From the NCBI GenBank assembly GCA_930367205.1, contig OV884012.1, positions 60,223,239-60,287,238 of the forward strand: a stretch of 64,000 nt of DNA, in the 5' to 3' direction. This document shows positions 36,508-46,890 of this stretch, one piece after another (the first letter of the stretch is position 1; each line of letters starts with the position of its first letter). The DNA comes from Acanthosoma haemorrhoidale. Taxonomy: Eukaryota > Arthropoda > Insecta > Hemiptera > Acanthosomatidae. Below the pieces are notes generated by a model that saw only the letters and a list, made by a program, of their open reading frames with translations, made no database searches and was not told where the DNA came from. The position numbers and the translations under genes were made by a program.

Positions 36508-36749
36508 TAAGACATGAACGGACAATTCCAGTATTAGTGGGTTCAAATGGCCTGATAGTTTGTGATGAAAGCGTCTGTTTAATTTCTTCATGTCAGTCTG
36601 TGTGCATGAAAGATGTAAGTTTCAGTGTGGTGTTCGGCTGGCTACGTATACCAGTGCTGCTGTTTTTAGCTTGAGTACTTTAAATTAAAACCATAGTATC
36701 GTGAGGATGTGGGATTATGCATGTCCATATATCTTTGATCCATTAGTTC

Positions 36750-37270
36750 AAATGTGTCTCATTTAAAACGTGCACAATATTTCCTCGTTCCATTCCTTTT
36801 TTCCACACCACTAATTCTCCCCTATAGATTTAATATTCAACAGTTCAATTCCCCAATCTACTCCCCGATACCTGTTCGCTCCACTATTCTCTGGGACTCT
36901 CCCTTGAAAATATCCGCAATGATTCATCCTTACGAACCTTCAAACCCTTCTATCCAACACCTGCTCACCATCCAGACAGACTGGGTTGTCTGGGAACGGT
37001 TTATTTGTTAAAATATATTACTTGTATTCTTTGTATTTCTATTTAAATTCATTGTTTGCTATAAATATGCATATCTCCGGATGTTTGGCTAGCCATTCTT
37101 TCATTTTTACTTTTATATATTTAGTTTTTTGTTTTAATGCTAAGGTTATCATTTAAAGTTGCATTTTTATATTTTTATAACTTCTTCTTATTGATTTTCG
37201 TTTTTTATAAAACGTCTAGCCATTTATGGCTTTATTTACTGAATGCAATTTAACAATCTTATAACAGGAT
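36750..37270 (+). mobile_element. decayed LINE 3' end (C-terminus plus UTR)
   Basis: A frame near 36895-36960 reads IRNDSSLRTFK, the usual C-terminal signature WNSLP..IRN..SL..FK of CR1-like LINEs (the WDSPLK part lies in a neighbouring frame). It ends soon after. The 3' UTR includes TTAAAGTTGC, CCATTTATGG and TGAATGCAATTTA, also found at 45130-45235. No A tail or TSD. Confidence 0.5.
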
Positions 37271-38875
37271 CGTTATGCGTAGGAGACTCGATCCACATTT
37301 TTTCCTTTTCTATTTTGCTATTATTGGGAGTTTGTATTGTCTGTTGAATGAATAGTAGAGTAGCTCAAGGCTATCCATCTTGGTTGTCAATTTAATCGAA
37401 TCACCCATTACATTATTCAAATAAAACAGGAGAAGGAGACTGGGATAATATTTTATAGGGAGCATATATCGGGTAGGTAAGTGCAGTGGAAAAAGCAGAT
37501 TGGGCCAAAGCAAACGAGTTTACAGGCAGTATATTTAGGAGTGGTTCCTCTCAGCCGGCTATTAGCATGTAAATAGAGGTGGAGCGGTATGTCATAGCCT
37601 GGGCCTGTGCCAACCGTGGTCTCCTCCCTAGAATCCCGCGTTGGTCCTAGTGAGAGAACGGGAGGGAATTCCCGATATTCGTTTTTAACAGCCATCCGTT
37701 AGGGAGCCGCTTCTTATAGGGCAGAAAGGGGAACGGTTAGTTGAAAAATCCATCAAACTTTTTTATTTATTCTCCTTGCCTCCCATTCCATTGGGGCCGA
37801 CCCTTTATTGGGCCCGCTGATGAAAGGATCAAGATCAGTCCTCTACTGGGAAATATTTTACACAAATTGCTAATACTCCATCAGTTTCAGGATCATGCGT
37901 TTGAAATATCTGTATTAATATTTCAGCATCGGTCAGAAACATTTTTTTATTTTTTTTTTATGGTCTTACTCCCCCGGAACATATTATAATTTTTCTTTCT
38001 CGGTGTTTCGTTATTAAAACTATCCCGGATATGTACAGGCTTTCAAAAAGTAATCTACATCAATTGCAATCACCATCTGAATTTCTTGTTGCTCTTAAAA
38101 GCTTTTAATATTGAAATATTCTCTTCTGAATTATTGTTAATGGAAAAAAAAACTTCACTCCCCATGGATAACACAAAGGTACAAATAAGTATGTTTTACT
38201 GCGAATAAATATATGCTACAATGTCCAACTGCACTAGTTTGCACTATTGAAATTCACAACACACCAGACCACAGGTAAATTGGGTTGGAAGTTTGGAGTT
38301 ATAGTTCTGTGGAGTGCATTGAAAAATTTTAGAAAAATATAGGATCCAAAGGGATTTGAGGGGGGACGATTCCATGAACTACAGTTCTACGTTTCAGTTA
38401 GTTGACTCAGTTACGCCTAAGTCCCTTGTTCAAAGAATTTTTCGAGAATTTGGCCGGCCACCAGTGGTTCTCGAAACCATAATCGCCTACTGAAACCCTC
38501 AACTATAGAGAAACTGTAAATTTGAATTGTTGGTTTTGAATTTGATTTTTCCCTTCATTTGTTTTTGAACTGCAAATTATTAGAACGCTTACATTAAAGT
38601 CAAAATTGATGTTGAAGACAACTTGAAAGTAATTCGAAAATATAATATAGTAGAATTAACAATATAATTAGACCAATTGAACACACATTATTCCTGTCGG
38701 AAGGCGATATGAGTATTTACAATCTTTAGTATCATGTATAAGGGAATCCGTAAAAATCAATAAAAAAAATAAAATTTAAAATAATTATTTTCTTTCATAA
38801 AAATTATCTAAAACTTGGTAGCAGAGGGTTTTACTAATTGATTGAATATACATATTATTGGGTCGATCAGTTAAA
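37271..38875. other. no assigned gene
   Basis: 37450-37740 is somewhat GC-rich with an 80-codon minus-strand frame of no recognisable type. The rest is AT-rich. TTGGCCGGCCACC near 38450 is a short palindromic string only. Confidence 0.4.
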
Positions 38876-39010
38876 TAATATTTGTAGAGGAGACTCTTTT
38901 AAAAGAAAGGAAAGAAAAGTTTTATTATGAAGCACAAGGAAAACACTGGTATATACAAATATTAAGAGTTACGTCACTAAATCATGAGACAGGTATACTG
39001 TTCCGCTCAA
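38876..39010 (-). repeat. dispersed repeat family B, copy 2 (partial)
   Basis: On the minus strand it shows GTAACTCTTAATATTTGTAT, ATACCAGTGTTTTCCTTGTG, CTTCATAATAAAAC and CTCCTCTACAAATATTATTT, matching the 3' third of the copies at 2037 and 53470. Similarity fades above 39010. Confidence 0.75.
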
Positions 39011-40539
39011 AACCCTTCTACTTGTTCTTAGCAAGATTATAAATATTATATATAAAGCAACCACTAACAATCGCTCATCCTTAGTAAAGCTGGCAGAAAG
39101 GGCAACGTAACTATCCGGCCTCTCTCCAGCTGGTAACACCTACGTGGTAAAGCCTAGTTACAGAGCAAAAAAGCCACAAACGCTCAGGACATGAGTGGGG
39201 ATGGTACCCAAAGTTAAAAACCCATGGCATACTTATTAGAAACAAAAATAATAGTAACAGTGGTGAATTATGAATCGCTAGATTGCAGTAAGGATAAAAG
39301 GTTGTCTCGATGTAAAGATCGGTAGAGTTGTGAGCAACGAATATCAATGGAAAAACATTATCAATGGATTACCGCACGAATAAAAAACGGTCAAATGAAG
39401 CTGATTTGTAGGATGGGAAATACAAGTCGAATGTGTTAGAGGCAGGATATAGTATTGTGAGATTTTATAGCTGAGGAGGATTGATAGGAGAAGGCTGTAA
39501 AGGGTAGCAACCTTTTTAGTCACGATACTACTGAAGATGCCATGTATGTATTGAAATTAAATCACATTAGTGCTGTTAAATGTGTTCACAGCACATTCTG
39601 TGGGGATTGAAACTGGAAATCTTAGGAAATAATTGATCAGACCTCATATAAAGTATTTAGTGAATTGGGTATAAATTTGCAATCGGTATATTATACAATT
39701 TGCATAGAAGACACAGCCAACAGAATAACAAAGGACTGAATGCATTCTCTCCACACTAGCCTGTTATGCTACATACATAATTGAACCCAGCCATCATGAT
39801 TACGGTGTTCAGCAGCCATACTGTTGCAAAAATATAAAACAGGTTTACACCATATGCCTCAAACCAACTCCACACCTTTTAAATCTGTTTTAAAGAGCAT
39901 TCCAAGGATTTGGTCACCTAAAACTATAAGCAAAGAACTCTAACCACCAAAAGGCGATAGACATTACGGCGGGAAGACGGAAGTGTAAATAAATGGTACC
40001 TACTCTAAAGAAGCCTAAATAAAGTTGTAAGAAAAATCTATGGATTGGAACACTTAAGGACAGAAAAGTCGCTCGACAGATTCCTAAAATTGCCCGAAGA
40101 GTGGCAGAAGTCTCACACGAAAAGAGTTGGATAGAGATGAATGCTGTTATGCCTGATTAGTATCCTTGATAGGATTTCTTCAAGGCACTGTGTTCAACCT
40201 AAGGAATTCAGGGATCTTAATAATTAAACTTTTCTATAAATACATTTTTGAAAAATTCATTTTTTCATTCTCGATTTCGTTCAGAAGCTTGTATTTCTAT
40301 AGCTTATTGTAACACTTGCAGAGGTTTAATTCAATATACAACATGATATTTTCATATGGCATATACCATATTTTTGTAAAACGATTACATAATGAAATGA
40401 ATTTCAGTGTTTTAATTATTAATGTTTATGACTATTACCAAAGCATTTATTTTAATGTCAATAATGACCGAAATGGTTCACATTATTAAATGAATTTTTT
40501 GACATTCTATGAGTACACAAAATATGAACAGATAGAGAG
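39011..40539. other. no assigned gene
   Basis: AT-rich with scattered short frames. A plus-strand stretch at 40020-40130 stays open (RKIYGLEHLRTEKSLDRF) and has the flavour of a LINE C-terminus, but the similarity is too weak to call. Confidence 0.35.
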
Positions 40540-41090
40540 GGATTACCAGCCGGCAGCCGCCACTGCGATAAGAGGATTGATAAAGGGTCATGGGAAATAT
40601 AGTAAATGACAGCCGACAGGCCAAAAGTAATGGCTGTTGTAGGGACCCCGTCCAGCTGCGCCTCGCCCAACCCTCGCCGTGACTAACTCCGCACCAATCG
40701 GATAAGCGGAAACATTCGCACGCTCCTCCGACGAGGAAAACACATAGCCGGGCGACCGACCGCTTTTTCTGAGTCACTGTTTACCTCAGTCTAATTAACA
40801 TCTGTCCTCCACTGTTTACACCATGAATAATTAAACGAGGCGTCTGGATGGGGTTGTGGTGGGGCTTTTTCAGTCTCATACAGTTCTGATTTGCTCTGCC
40901 ATCTTGCCGCGTATGGGGAGCATGATGTAGGCTCATTTATAATGGAACGCGTGTTGTATCATAATCCATATGGGCTGAAGACAAATTAGCTAAAGCATTT
41001 TGGCAATTCGGCTTTCGCATGCATTAATATTATCAGATTGTTATAGATCAATTATTTGTTTTTAATTGACAAAGCAATCTTACAATAACC
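40540..41090. promoter_or_regulatory. candidate cis-regulatory block 1
   Basis: A GC-richer, high-complexity block free of recognisable repeats. It holds GATAAGAGG and GATTGATAAAGG (GATA-type and homeodomain-type), AATGACAGCCGACAGG (TALE-type TGACAG), TCTAATTAACAT, GAATAATTAAACG and CATTAATATTATCAG (TAAT cores), and GCCATCTTGCCGCG. No credible coding frame: the 99-codon minus-strand frame has no domain and a second frame overlaps it. Mixed motifs in dense, non-repetitive sequence next to AT-rich DNA are what a conserved non-coding enhancer looks like. Conservation cannot be shown from one genome. Confidence 0.35.
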
Positions 41091-42142
41091 TCCTTTCTGT
41101 TAAATGTCACCCTTAAGGAAACAATGTTACGTTTTCAAGTATACATCCAGGACTAGGATGTGTTGCCCAGATTTAGGAGTACACGGATCAGTGTGTCAGT
41201 ATCCCACAGACTGCGAAGGTTGTTTATTAAAAAAATTATTAAGATCACAAAGGAATGATTGGTTACATTGCAGTGCATATGTATTTGCGTTGGGGGTGCA
41301 ACTGCAGATATCCATAAATATCCATCCACAAAGACTATTGCCCGCTATAGGCAATGAATCCTTATTATCAAGACTAAGATGGCGGTAACGCATCATTTAT
41401 GAAAAGAGCATCTAAATATCTAAATTAAACTAAAGGGGGTTGCATTTATTGCAAATGCTTCAGGATTTCTTGCAAGAAGAAGTGTTGACTTCAATTGACA
41501 CATTCACAGTTGTTTTATGTTATACTCGTAATAACTCGTAAATATACTCGTATACTCGTAATAATGAATTGGATTATTCACAAATTTGTTAAATGAAAAG
41601 GAACAAATGTGTGTATGATGTAAGAAAAAGCACTCATGTGAAGTGTTATGAATATAGGCAACCTATTTGATGATCCATCAACTTTGTTTGACTATAATAG
41701 CAATAAACCGCCAAGTTAATTAAGTAAAGGTAAAGTAAATTACAAAAATAATGAGACTCATCAGTTAGCAATAGTCAATGGATACTCATAAGTATTCTCT
41801 AATTTCCCTATTAAATAACATTGACAAGACGAGGATAATAAAAGAGATCATAGGGAATAGAAGGAAAATCTATAGTGTACAATAGAAATTAGACAAGATA
41901 TTAGGGACATCGTGGAAATTACACAATAGAATATCATTTCGGTTCATATTCATACGTATAATGATAATCACTACCGCATTGTATGCATATCTACATAGAT
42001 TTATTCATTCCAGCCAATAATAACTAAATAATTTGGTACAGTGATACCAGCTACTAAATATTTTAATTTTTATGTTTAATATATCAAAATTGTGCATTGT
42101 TTTGCGTTTCCTTATTAAGAATTTTATCTATCCTATAAACTG
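41091..42142. other. unassigned
   Basis: Both strands are open between 41104 and 41396 without a recognisable protein; the region may continue the regulatory-looking block. A short imperfect tandem of ACTCGTA units lies at 41524-41562. The remainder is AT-rich. Confidence 0.35.
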
Positions 42143-42251
42143 CACAGGTGGTCTGAAAAGTTTCCGACCTCAGCATGAAGATGATAATAAAATAAATAAA
42201 AGCTAAAATAAAAGCTTTGTTAGGCCGGAAACTATTCAGACCGCCCTCGTA
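42143..42251. mobile_element. short mariner-type MITE
   Basis: The 109-bp unit begins AGGTGGTCTGAAAAGTTTCC and ends GGAAACTATTCAGACCGCCC TCGTA, imperfect inverted repeats of about 27 bases with a CGAGGGCGGTCTGA-type terminus and TA at the right border. Terminal sequences of this kind are known from mariner elements. The interior (A-rich, 50 bases) has no coding capacity. It would need a transposase in trans; the dead mariner copy at 25763 has different ends and is not the obvious parent. Confidence 0.65.
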
Positions 42252-42829
42252 GCAGCAAAATTTTTTTTACACAACCACAACATTGTTCTTGGCCGTTAAA
42301 AAAAAAAATTTTTTTAGGACAGTTCCGAGATATTTATAAAGAAAACATTTTTGAAATATTATTAATTATCTTTAATGGAAAGTAGTTTTTCTTTCACATA
42401 GTGTGTCATAAAATGACGATATTTATACTGTTCTGTTGGTATCTGTTATCTTAAAATGTCGTAATGTGCTCTATTAAAATAAACTGTAGTAAGTGTAACT
42501 GTTATTAATAATTTAAATTAATTTATAAGAGTGTGCCTGGTAATTTTATAAAGAGATAGTAAATCCATTGGATACATGTAATGTTTAAAGATTCTGTTTA
42601 AAAAATGTTTATTGGTGCTACAATACATTGCATACATATTCAAATCTCTTTTAATAAAGTAAAAAAATGTGTATATATTTAATTTAGTATTTTTTTTTCA
42701 TTTACAATTTTTGTATAGAAATGTATAGCATTGAGGGGAAAACAACAGTTAATGGATTGTTTTCGTGCAACTGGTAAAACAAATACAAGATTTTATCTGT
42801 TTAAACAAATATGCACAGCAGACGAGAAC
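42252..42829. other. no gene seen
   Basis: AT-rich with A and T runs at 42298-42316. Nothing recognised. Confidence 0.45.
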
Positions 42830-43270
42830 GAGATAACTAATCTACTAATGGTCTGGGCAGTAACCTATTCATTTATTCGGGTAATATTTCAGCCTTTCAC
42901 GGTTCAGCATTAGAGCACTTGATGGTCGTTAATCAGCCTCCGTAAGGGCTCATATCCAGCCGTTAATAGCTCTCGTGACTGGGCCGCAATTAGACGGAAC
43001 GTCCACCGCAAATGGATACTGTGGAGTGGTTAGGTGGCAGCGGGGATGGAAGAAAGACATGATGCGGTCAGCCGCACCTGTCACCGCAGCTGGTCCTGGA
43101 CGTCTCGGTGGCCCTTCATTAGGGCACAGGCCTGGCCTCAGCTGAGGTGGAGTAGGGTGCAGTAAGGATTATCGAGGAGCAGCAGGTGTAGGGCATGCAT
43201 CACTGTTCTTACACTGCGTCACGTTGGAGCGCTATCGGTGATACACAGCTCCAACTTCGTCGTTCAATGA
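42830..43270. promoter_or_regulatory. candidate cis-regulatory block 2
   Basis: High-complexity sequence rising to GC-rich after 42990. TAAT-core sites cluster at 42928-43000: GTCGTTAATCAGCC, AGCCGTTAATAGC and CCGCAATTAGACGG. Further on are GTCAGCCGCACCTGTCACC and CAGCTGAGG (E-box-like CAGCTG and CACCTG). No domain-bearing frame and no match to the repeat families here. Interpreted as an enhancer-like element by composition and motif density; this is inference. Confidence 0.35.
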
Positions 43271-43588
43271 TTCGAGTTTAAATAACATACACATTGCTAT
43301 TGCAATAACATTTGTTTTCAGAGCGATTATTTACTATTTCATAGGTCATTTCAATTTTTGATTCAAGGGTGGTCGGTTGCAATGGCTCATACAGTTCCTT
43401 TGCAAGCAAGCTATTAACAAGCTATTTCCTCACCAGCAATACACAAAGTTTTATTGTGAGATCCTATGTGAAAATACTGTGTTTTATTAGGCTTTCTGGG
43501 ATCAAAAATAGTACAAACCATGTCTATAACTAATGAATCGAGGTATTGAAAAATTGAAATATATTTCATTCTGATCTAAGATCGAACC

Positions 43589-43620
43589 TATAAAATATAT
43601 AAAGCGTTCAACATTCAGTT
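43589..43620 (+). promoter_or_regulatory. candidate RNA polymerase II core promoter (TATA + Inr)
   Basis: TATAAAA at 43589-43595 runs directly into TATATAAA, and the arthropod initiator TCAGTT lies at 43615-43620, placing a start at A 43617, 28 bases after the first TATA. Downstream there is no good start codon with a long frame (ATG TAG at about 43742), so any transcript would begin with a non-coding leader or be non-coding. Confidence 0.3.
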
Positions 43621-44299
43621 CAAAACTTCAGACGAACTTTAGCGACCTTCCACGTGGAACCTACAGACAGGAAAGTCTTTTTTGAACTTGAGCTTCTCCC
43701 TTCCTGTTCGGCAGTTGTTGTAAAGTTGATAAATATAATAAAATGTAGAAAGAGGGTAGTTCGTGACCTCGATATGGAGGGAAGGAAGGGCAGATATGAA
43801 AGGTAGGAGAGCGGTGAAAGGAGAAGATCTGCCGCTCACTAGGCAGCACGGGCCAGTGAATACAATTTAAAAAGAGGCTACTGCAGAGGGCCAATCCTGT
43901 TAGCAGTCCCTGGCCTTTATATGAAGTGGGACCTACCTCTAACCAGCCACTGGAAAACTACCGTCTCAGTCGGCAAGACCTCCTGACTGTCTTCCCATTC
44001 CGGGATATTCACATACTCATTCCGTCTCATATACAGTTGGCCCTCTACTATGAAACCCTACGGGCCGAAGATAGATTTGAAATATTGAGAGTTTGATTTA
44101 ACAAAAAGTTTCCAAATTTAAATAAAACATATTCAGGATACTACTCATACTGTTTTTCTTAGCTCATTTATAGAAATTAGCCAATGGTCTGATATTTATT
44201 AAAACATAAAATTGGCTACCCGATTAACTTGAAGTGTACAAACACATTTATTGCTATGTACGTTGTGACAACACTGTGAATAAGAGCACTCAACCCAGG
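43621..44299. other. no assigned gene
   Basis: Two overlapping minus-strand frames of 66 and 77 codons at 43639-43894 have no recognisable domain. The segment 43850-44060 is moderately GC-rich and unassigned. Confidence 0.35.
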
Positions 44300-44720
44300 T
44301 CCCTCGTGCCCTTGTTTTTTAGAGACCATGTCTCGTAGGGAAGAAATGGCAGGGAGAGGAGGGGTGCAGCAAAACAGATGAGGTAGAGGGGCAAAACGAG
44401 AGGAGGGAATCAGTGCGGTCTAACTAGCTTCAATGATCAGCCAGTAAATTTGCAATGTGTACCAGGGCGGCGGGAGGGCAACTTTTTGATTTATTGGGCC
44501 AGGGGGTGCCGCGCTGCCTCTTGGTGATGTGCTAATGTGCAGCTCTAACTTGTTCCGTCAGGGAGCGGGCATAAAACTATTAGCCGGCAATTTCCAAGTC
44601 AAACAGGCCCCTCGGGTTCAATTAATTTAAGCGGCGGCTCTCCCGTTCCCAATTGTTGAGGGAAAAACCGAACTGTCGAATAAATCAAACTTAACAAAGG
44701 TCAACTCTTGCCAATTAAGA
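44300..44720. promoter_or_regulatory. candidate cis-regulatory block 3
   Basis: A purine-rich start is followed by complex sequence: GGTGCCGCGCTGCCTC, ATGTGCTAATGTGCAG, GGCATAAAACTATTAGCC, CAAGTCAAACAGG, GGTTCAATTAATTTAAGCGG and CAATTGTTGAGG. It mixes AATTAA homeodomain-type sites, ATAAA caudal-type sites and GC-rich parts, and has no open frame of note. Like blocks 1 and 2 it lacks transposon remnants. Confidence 0.35.
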
Positions 44721-44999
44721 TAGAGAGTTGAGACCCCGGTGCTGATACTGCTCATCAGTCACACTTATAATTGAACTCCTTCTTAGTCCTCAATTATTTG
44801 CGTTTGTTCTCTCATACTTCTTCAGCGCCTCTAAGCTTGTTTCATGGCTGTAACTAGTAATATTAGAGTGCTTAGGCCACAACCCCATACTTCAAACTAA
44901 ATATATTTATTAAATTAGATTTATTTTAAGGTAGTGAGTTTTTCTTAGGAATCCTATGTATTAAATATGACCTGTTCAGTGGGCAAGGGGTTACCCTTG

Positions 45000-45310
45000 T
45001 GAGAGTAATTTTCAGACATCATAAGGGTCTAACCCTCCTTTAAAACTCACCTCCATTCTTCCTAAATATCCTTTTATCCAAGGATTACTGCAGGAGCATC
45101 ACACACTAAGTTTATTGTGTGTATGTAAAATTAACTTTACATATCTTACTGTTAAAGTTGCGTCTTTTAATTTTATGTTAGGTACTGAGTCACTTATTGA
45201 TATAATTCCATTTATGGTTGCTGAATACAATTTATTTAGCATATGAAAATCGTTCATTTGTTATGTATTCACATGCTGCTTTCCAATAAAGTTTACAATC
45301 CAACATCAGT
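45000..45310 (+). mobile_element. possible LINE 3' UTR related to 36750-37270
   Basis: TTAAAGTTGCGTC, CCATTTATGGTTG and TGAATACAATTTA follow the same order as in 37150-37255, and AATAAAGTTTACAATCC is a plausible end. The upstream coding end is unreadable. Confidence 0.35.
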
Positions 45311-46127
45311 GACAAGTATTACAGTGGAACTATTTTTCTCAAATGGATGGAGTTATTTATTTAATTTTTGGTATAGGTTAATATCTATTTATTGTGAATA
45401 TTGTGGCATTTATTGATGTGTAATTTCCATTTACTTTTGACTAATTCCTTGCTATACGTAGCATTCGAAGTGTCATAGACAATACTTATTTTATAAATAT
45501 TAATTAATCCCGTAAATGTAAATAGTAACATTGTTTTTTTAGTTTGTGTAATATGCAATTGTTTGTTGTTTGCAAAGTTTCTCTGCTACGCAGTTAATAT
45601 CTTCTAAAAAATTGTATGACTTCTTTGTACTTTGGCACCAAACATGGACAAACGCTCCTTTTACATGTAATCATAACAACCCAGTCATGAATTTCAAATC
45701 AAAGGCATCATAGATAGTTAAAGTTTGTGTATATGGAAAAGCATATATGGAGAAGGTTTGTTCTGGTTGAGTAAATCCGGATTGATTAGAACCAAATAAA
45801 AGGTTAGCGTAAAGATAGTGTACCTAATTAATCACATTTGTATAGTCCATGTAGCCATGTTCCTTATTGTACCCTTTTGTTTTTATTACTTCAATTTTAC
45901 TATTAACAATTATTATTTGTGATATGTAATCGTAACGTTTTACTAATTATTTGATTATAGAAAAAGGTAATCGTAAGGTTGGTGAGAAAAACCAGAGTTC
46001 CATAGTTGATATACATTCATCACCAACTTTTCGTACCACGGCATACGATGGTATACCGGGGCAGATACATAAACAAGCAGTTATTCAATATCCTTATTAC
46101 TAATATAATAAATAATGTATTACTTGT
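45311..46127. other. no gene seen
   Basis: AT-rich with a GTTGGTGAGAAAAACC-type stretch near 45980. Nothing recognised. Confidence 0.45.
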
Positions 46128-46169
46128 TGTAGCGACCGCTAACTACATAAGATAAATCACCCTATACTC

Positions 46170-46172
<3 letters not shown>

Positions 46173-46207
<35 letters not shown>
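46173..46207. repeat. (TA)n microsatellite
   Basis: About 17 uninterrupted TA units. Purely simple sequence; likely polymorphic. Confidence 0.95.
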
Positions 46208-46210
<3 letters not shown>

Positions 46211-46354
46211 AAATTAATTTAAACAAATGTACATAACATTACCAAACCACAAATCAGTGTAAATATTGTAAACAATAATAGGCGCAGCTGCAAGTCAATT
46301 AGTTAGTCACTGGGGACCCTCACCCGCTACACGCAGCAGATAGTAAAGCGACCC

Positions 46355-46375
46355 AGACCAGGCCAGGCCAGGCCT
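46355..46375. repeat. short (CCAGG)n tandem
   Basis: Four imperfect CCAGG units in a row just upstream of the promoter at 46462, followed by CCTAGGGC. Confidence 0.7.
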
Positions 46376-46461
46376 AGGGCTGCCGAGAACAAAGGGTCAC
46401 CGCATATTCAGCTGGCATTGGGTACAATAAAACCTGATATAATTGGCTACTAACGAAAGGG

Positions 46462-46497
46462 TATATAAGACCCGGAGTTTGGGCCTGTAAATCATTC
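46462..46497 (+). promoter_or_regulatory. strong candidate core promoter (TATA + Inr)
   Basis: TATATAA at 46462-46468 and initiator TCATTC at 46492-46497 put a start at A 46494, about 31 bases after the TATA box, which is the canonical spacing in insects. GATGAC lies near +25. It is the best core promoter in the window, driving transcription to the right. Confidence 0.45.
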
Positions 46498-46890
46498 TCC
46501 CGACGACTCGCTAACTGATGACTTGCGGCTGCACTGTTGTTCTTGGCCTTCTCATTTATGAAAAACTCTGCATCTCTCTTCCTAACCTCGCTATGTTTTA
46601 GTCCGGCCTCGTCAGACCCCACACTTTCTTAGTGGGAATCTCTGCCTTCGTCTCGCTAAAACTGGCAGCTCCTTGGGAGAGACTTCTCCCTCGCGGACAA
46701 CGGTTATCGTGGCCCTACAAATTTACCGAGTTGTGTCTCCCACGACAATCCAGTCTGCCTCTCGCCGGTTCGCACTCGCCTTTGGGATTTCGCCTCCTCT
46801 CAGATACCGAGTGTGAATTCGTGGTCATTTCAAGACCACACAAACTACCTACACTACCTACCCTATACCTCTTTTCCTGAACATAGTGCA

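Larger units (their letters stand above)
46128..46890 (+). mobile_element. possible solo LTR
   Basis: The block starts TGTAGCGACCGC, rises in GC, has a consensus TATA/Inr promoter at 46462-46497 about two-fifths of the way along, then a C/T-rich transcribed part, and ends near CTTTTCCTGAACA. TG...CA ends, an internal promoter and a pyrimidine-rich 3' part fit a U3-R-U5 layout. Against it: no second copy, no TSD, no adjacent primer-binding site that I could confirm. It may instead be the promoter and first exon of a host gene on the plus strand. Two overlapping frames (82 codons each strand) have no domain. Confidence 0.3.

Noticed and set aside
36324..36674. 116-codon plus-strand frame
   Set aside because: It reads through both arms of the fold-back element and has no protein similarity.
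40020..40130. LINE-like C-terminal string RKIYGLEHLRTEKSL
   Set aside because: Too short and no second motif in order; similarity could be chance.
41104..41396. 94-codon plus-strand and 66-codon minus-strand frames
   Set aside because: They overlap on opposite strands, with no recognisable domain; more consistent with non-coding DNA.
41524..41562. CRISPR-like or satellite array of ACTCGTA units
   Set aside because: A few imperfect 7-base units only, no spacers.
46374..46880. Two 82-codon frames near the promoter at 46462
   Set aside because: The minus-strand frame runs against the promoter, and the plus-strand frame has no domain; likely LTR or leader sequence.
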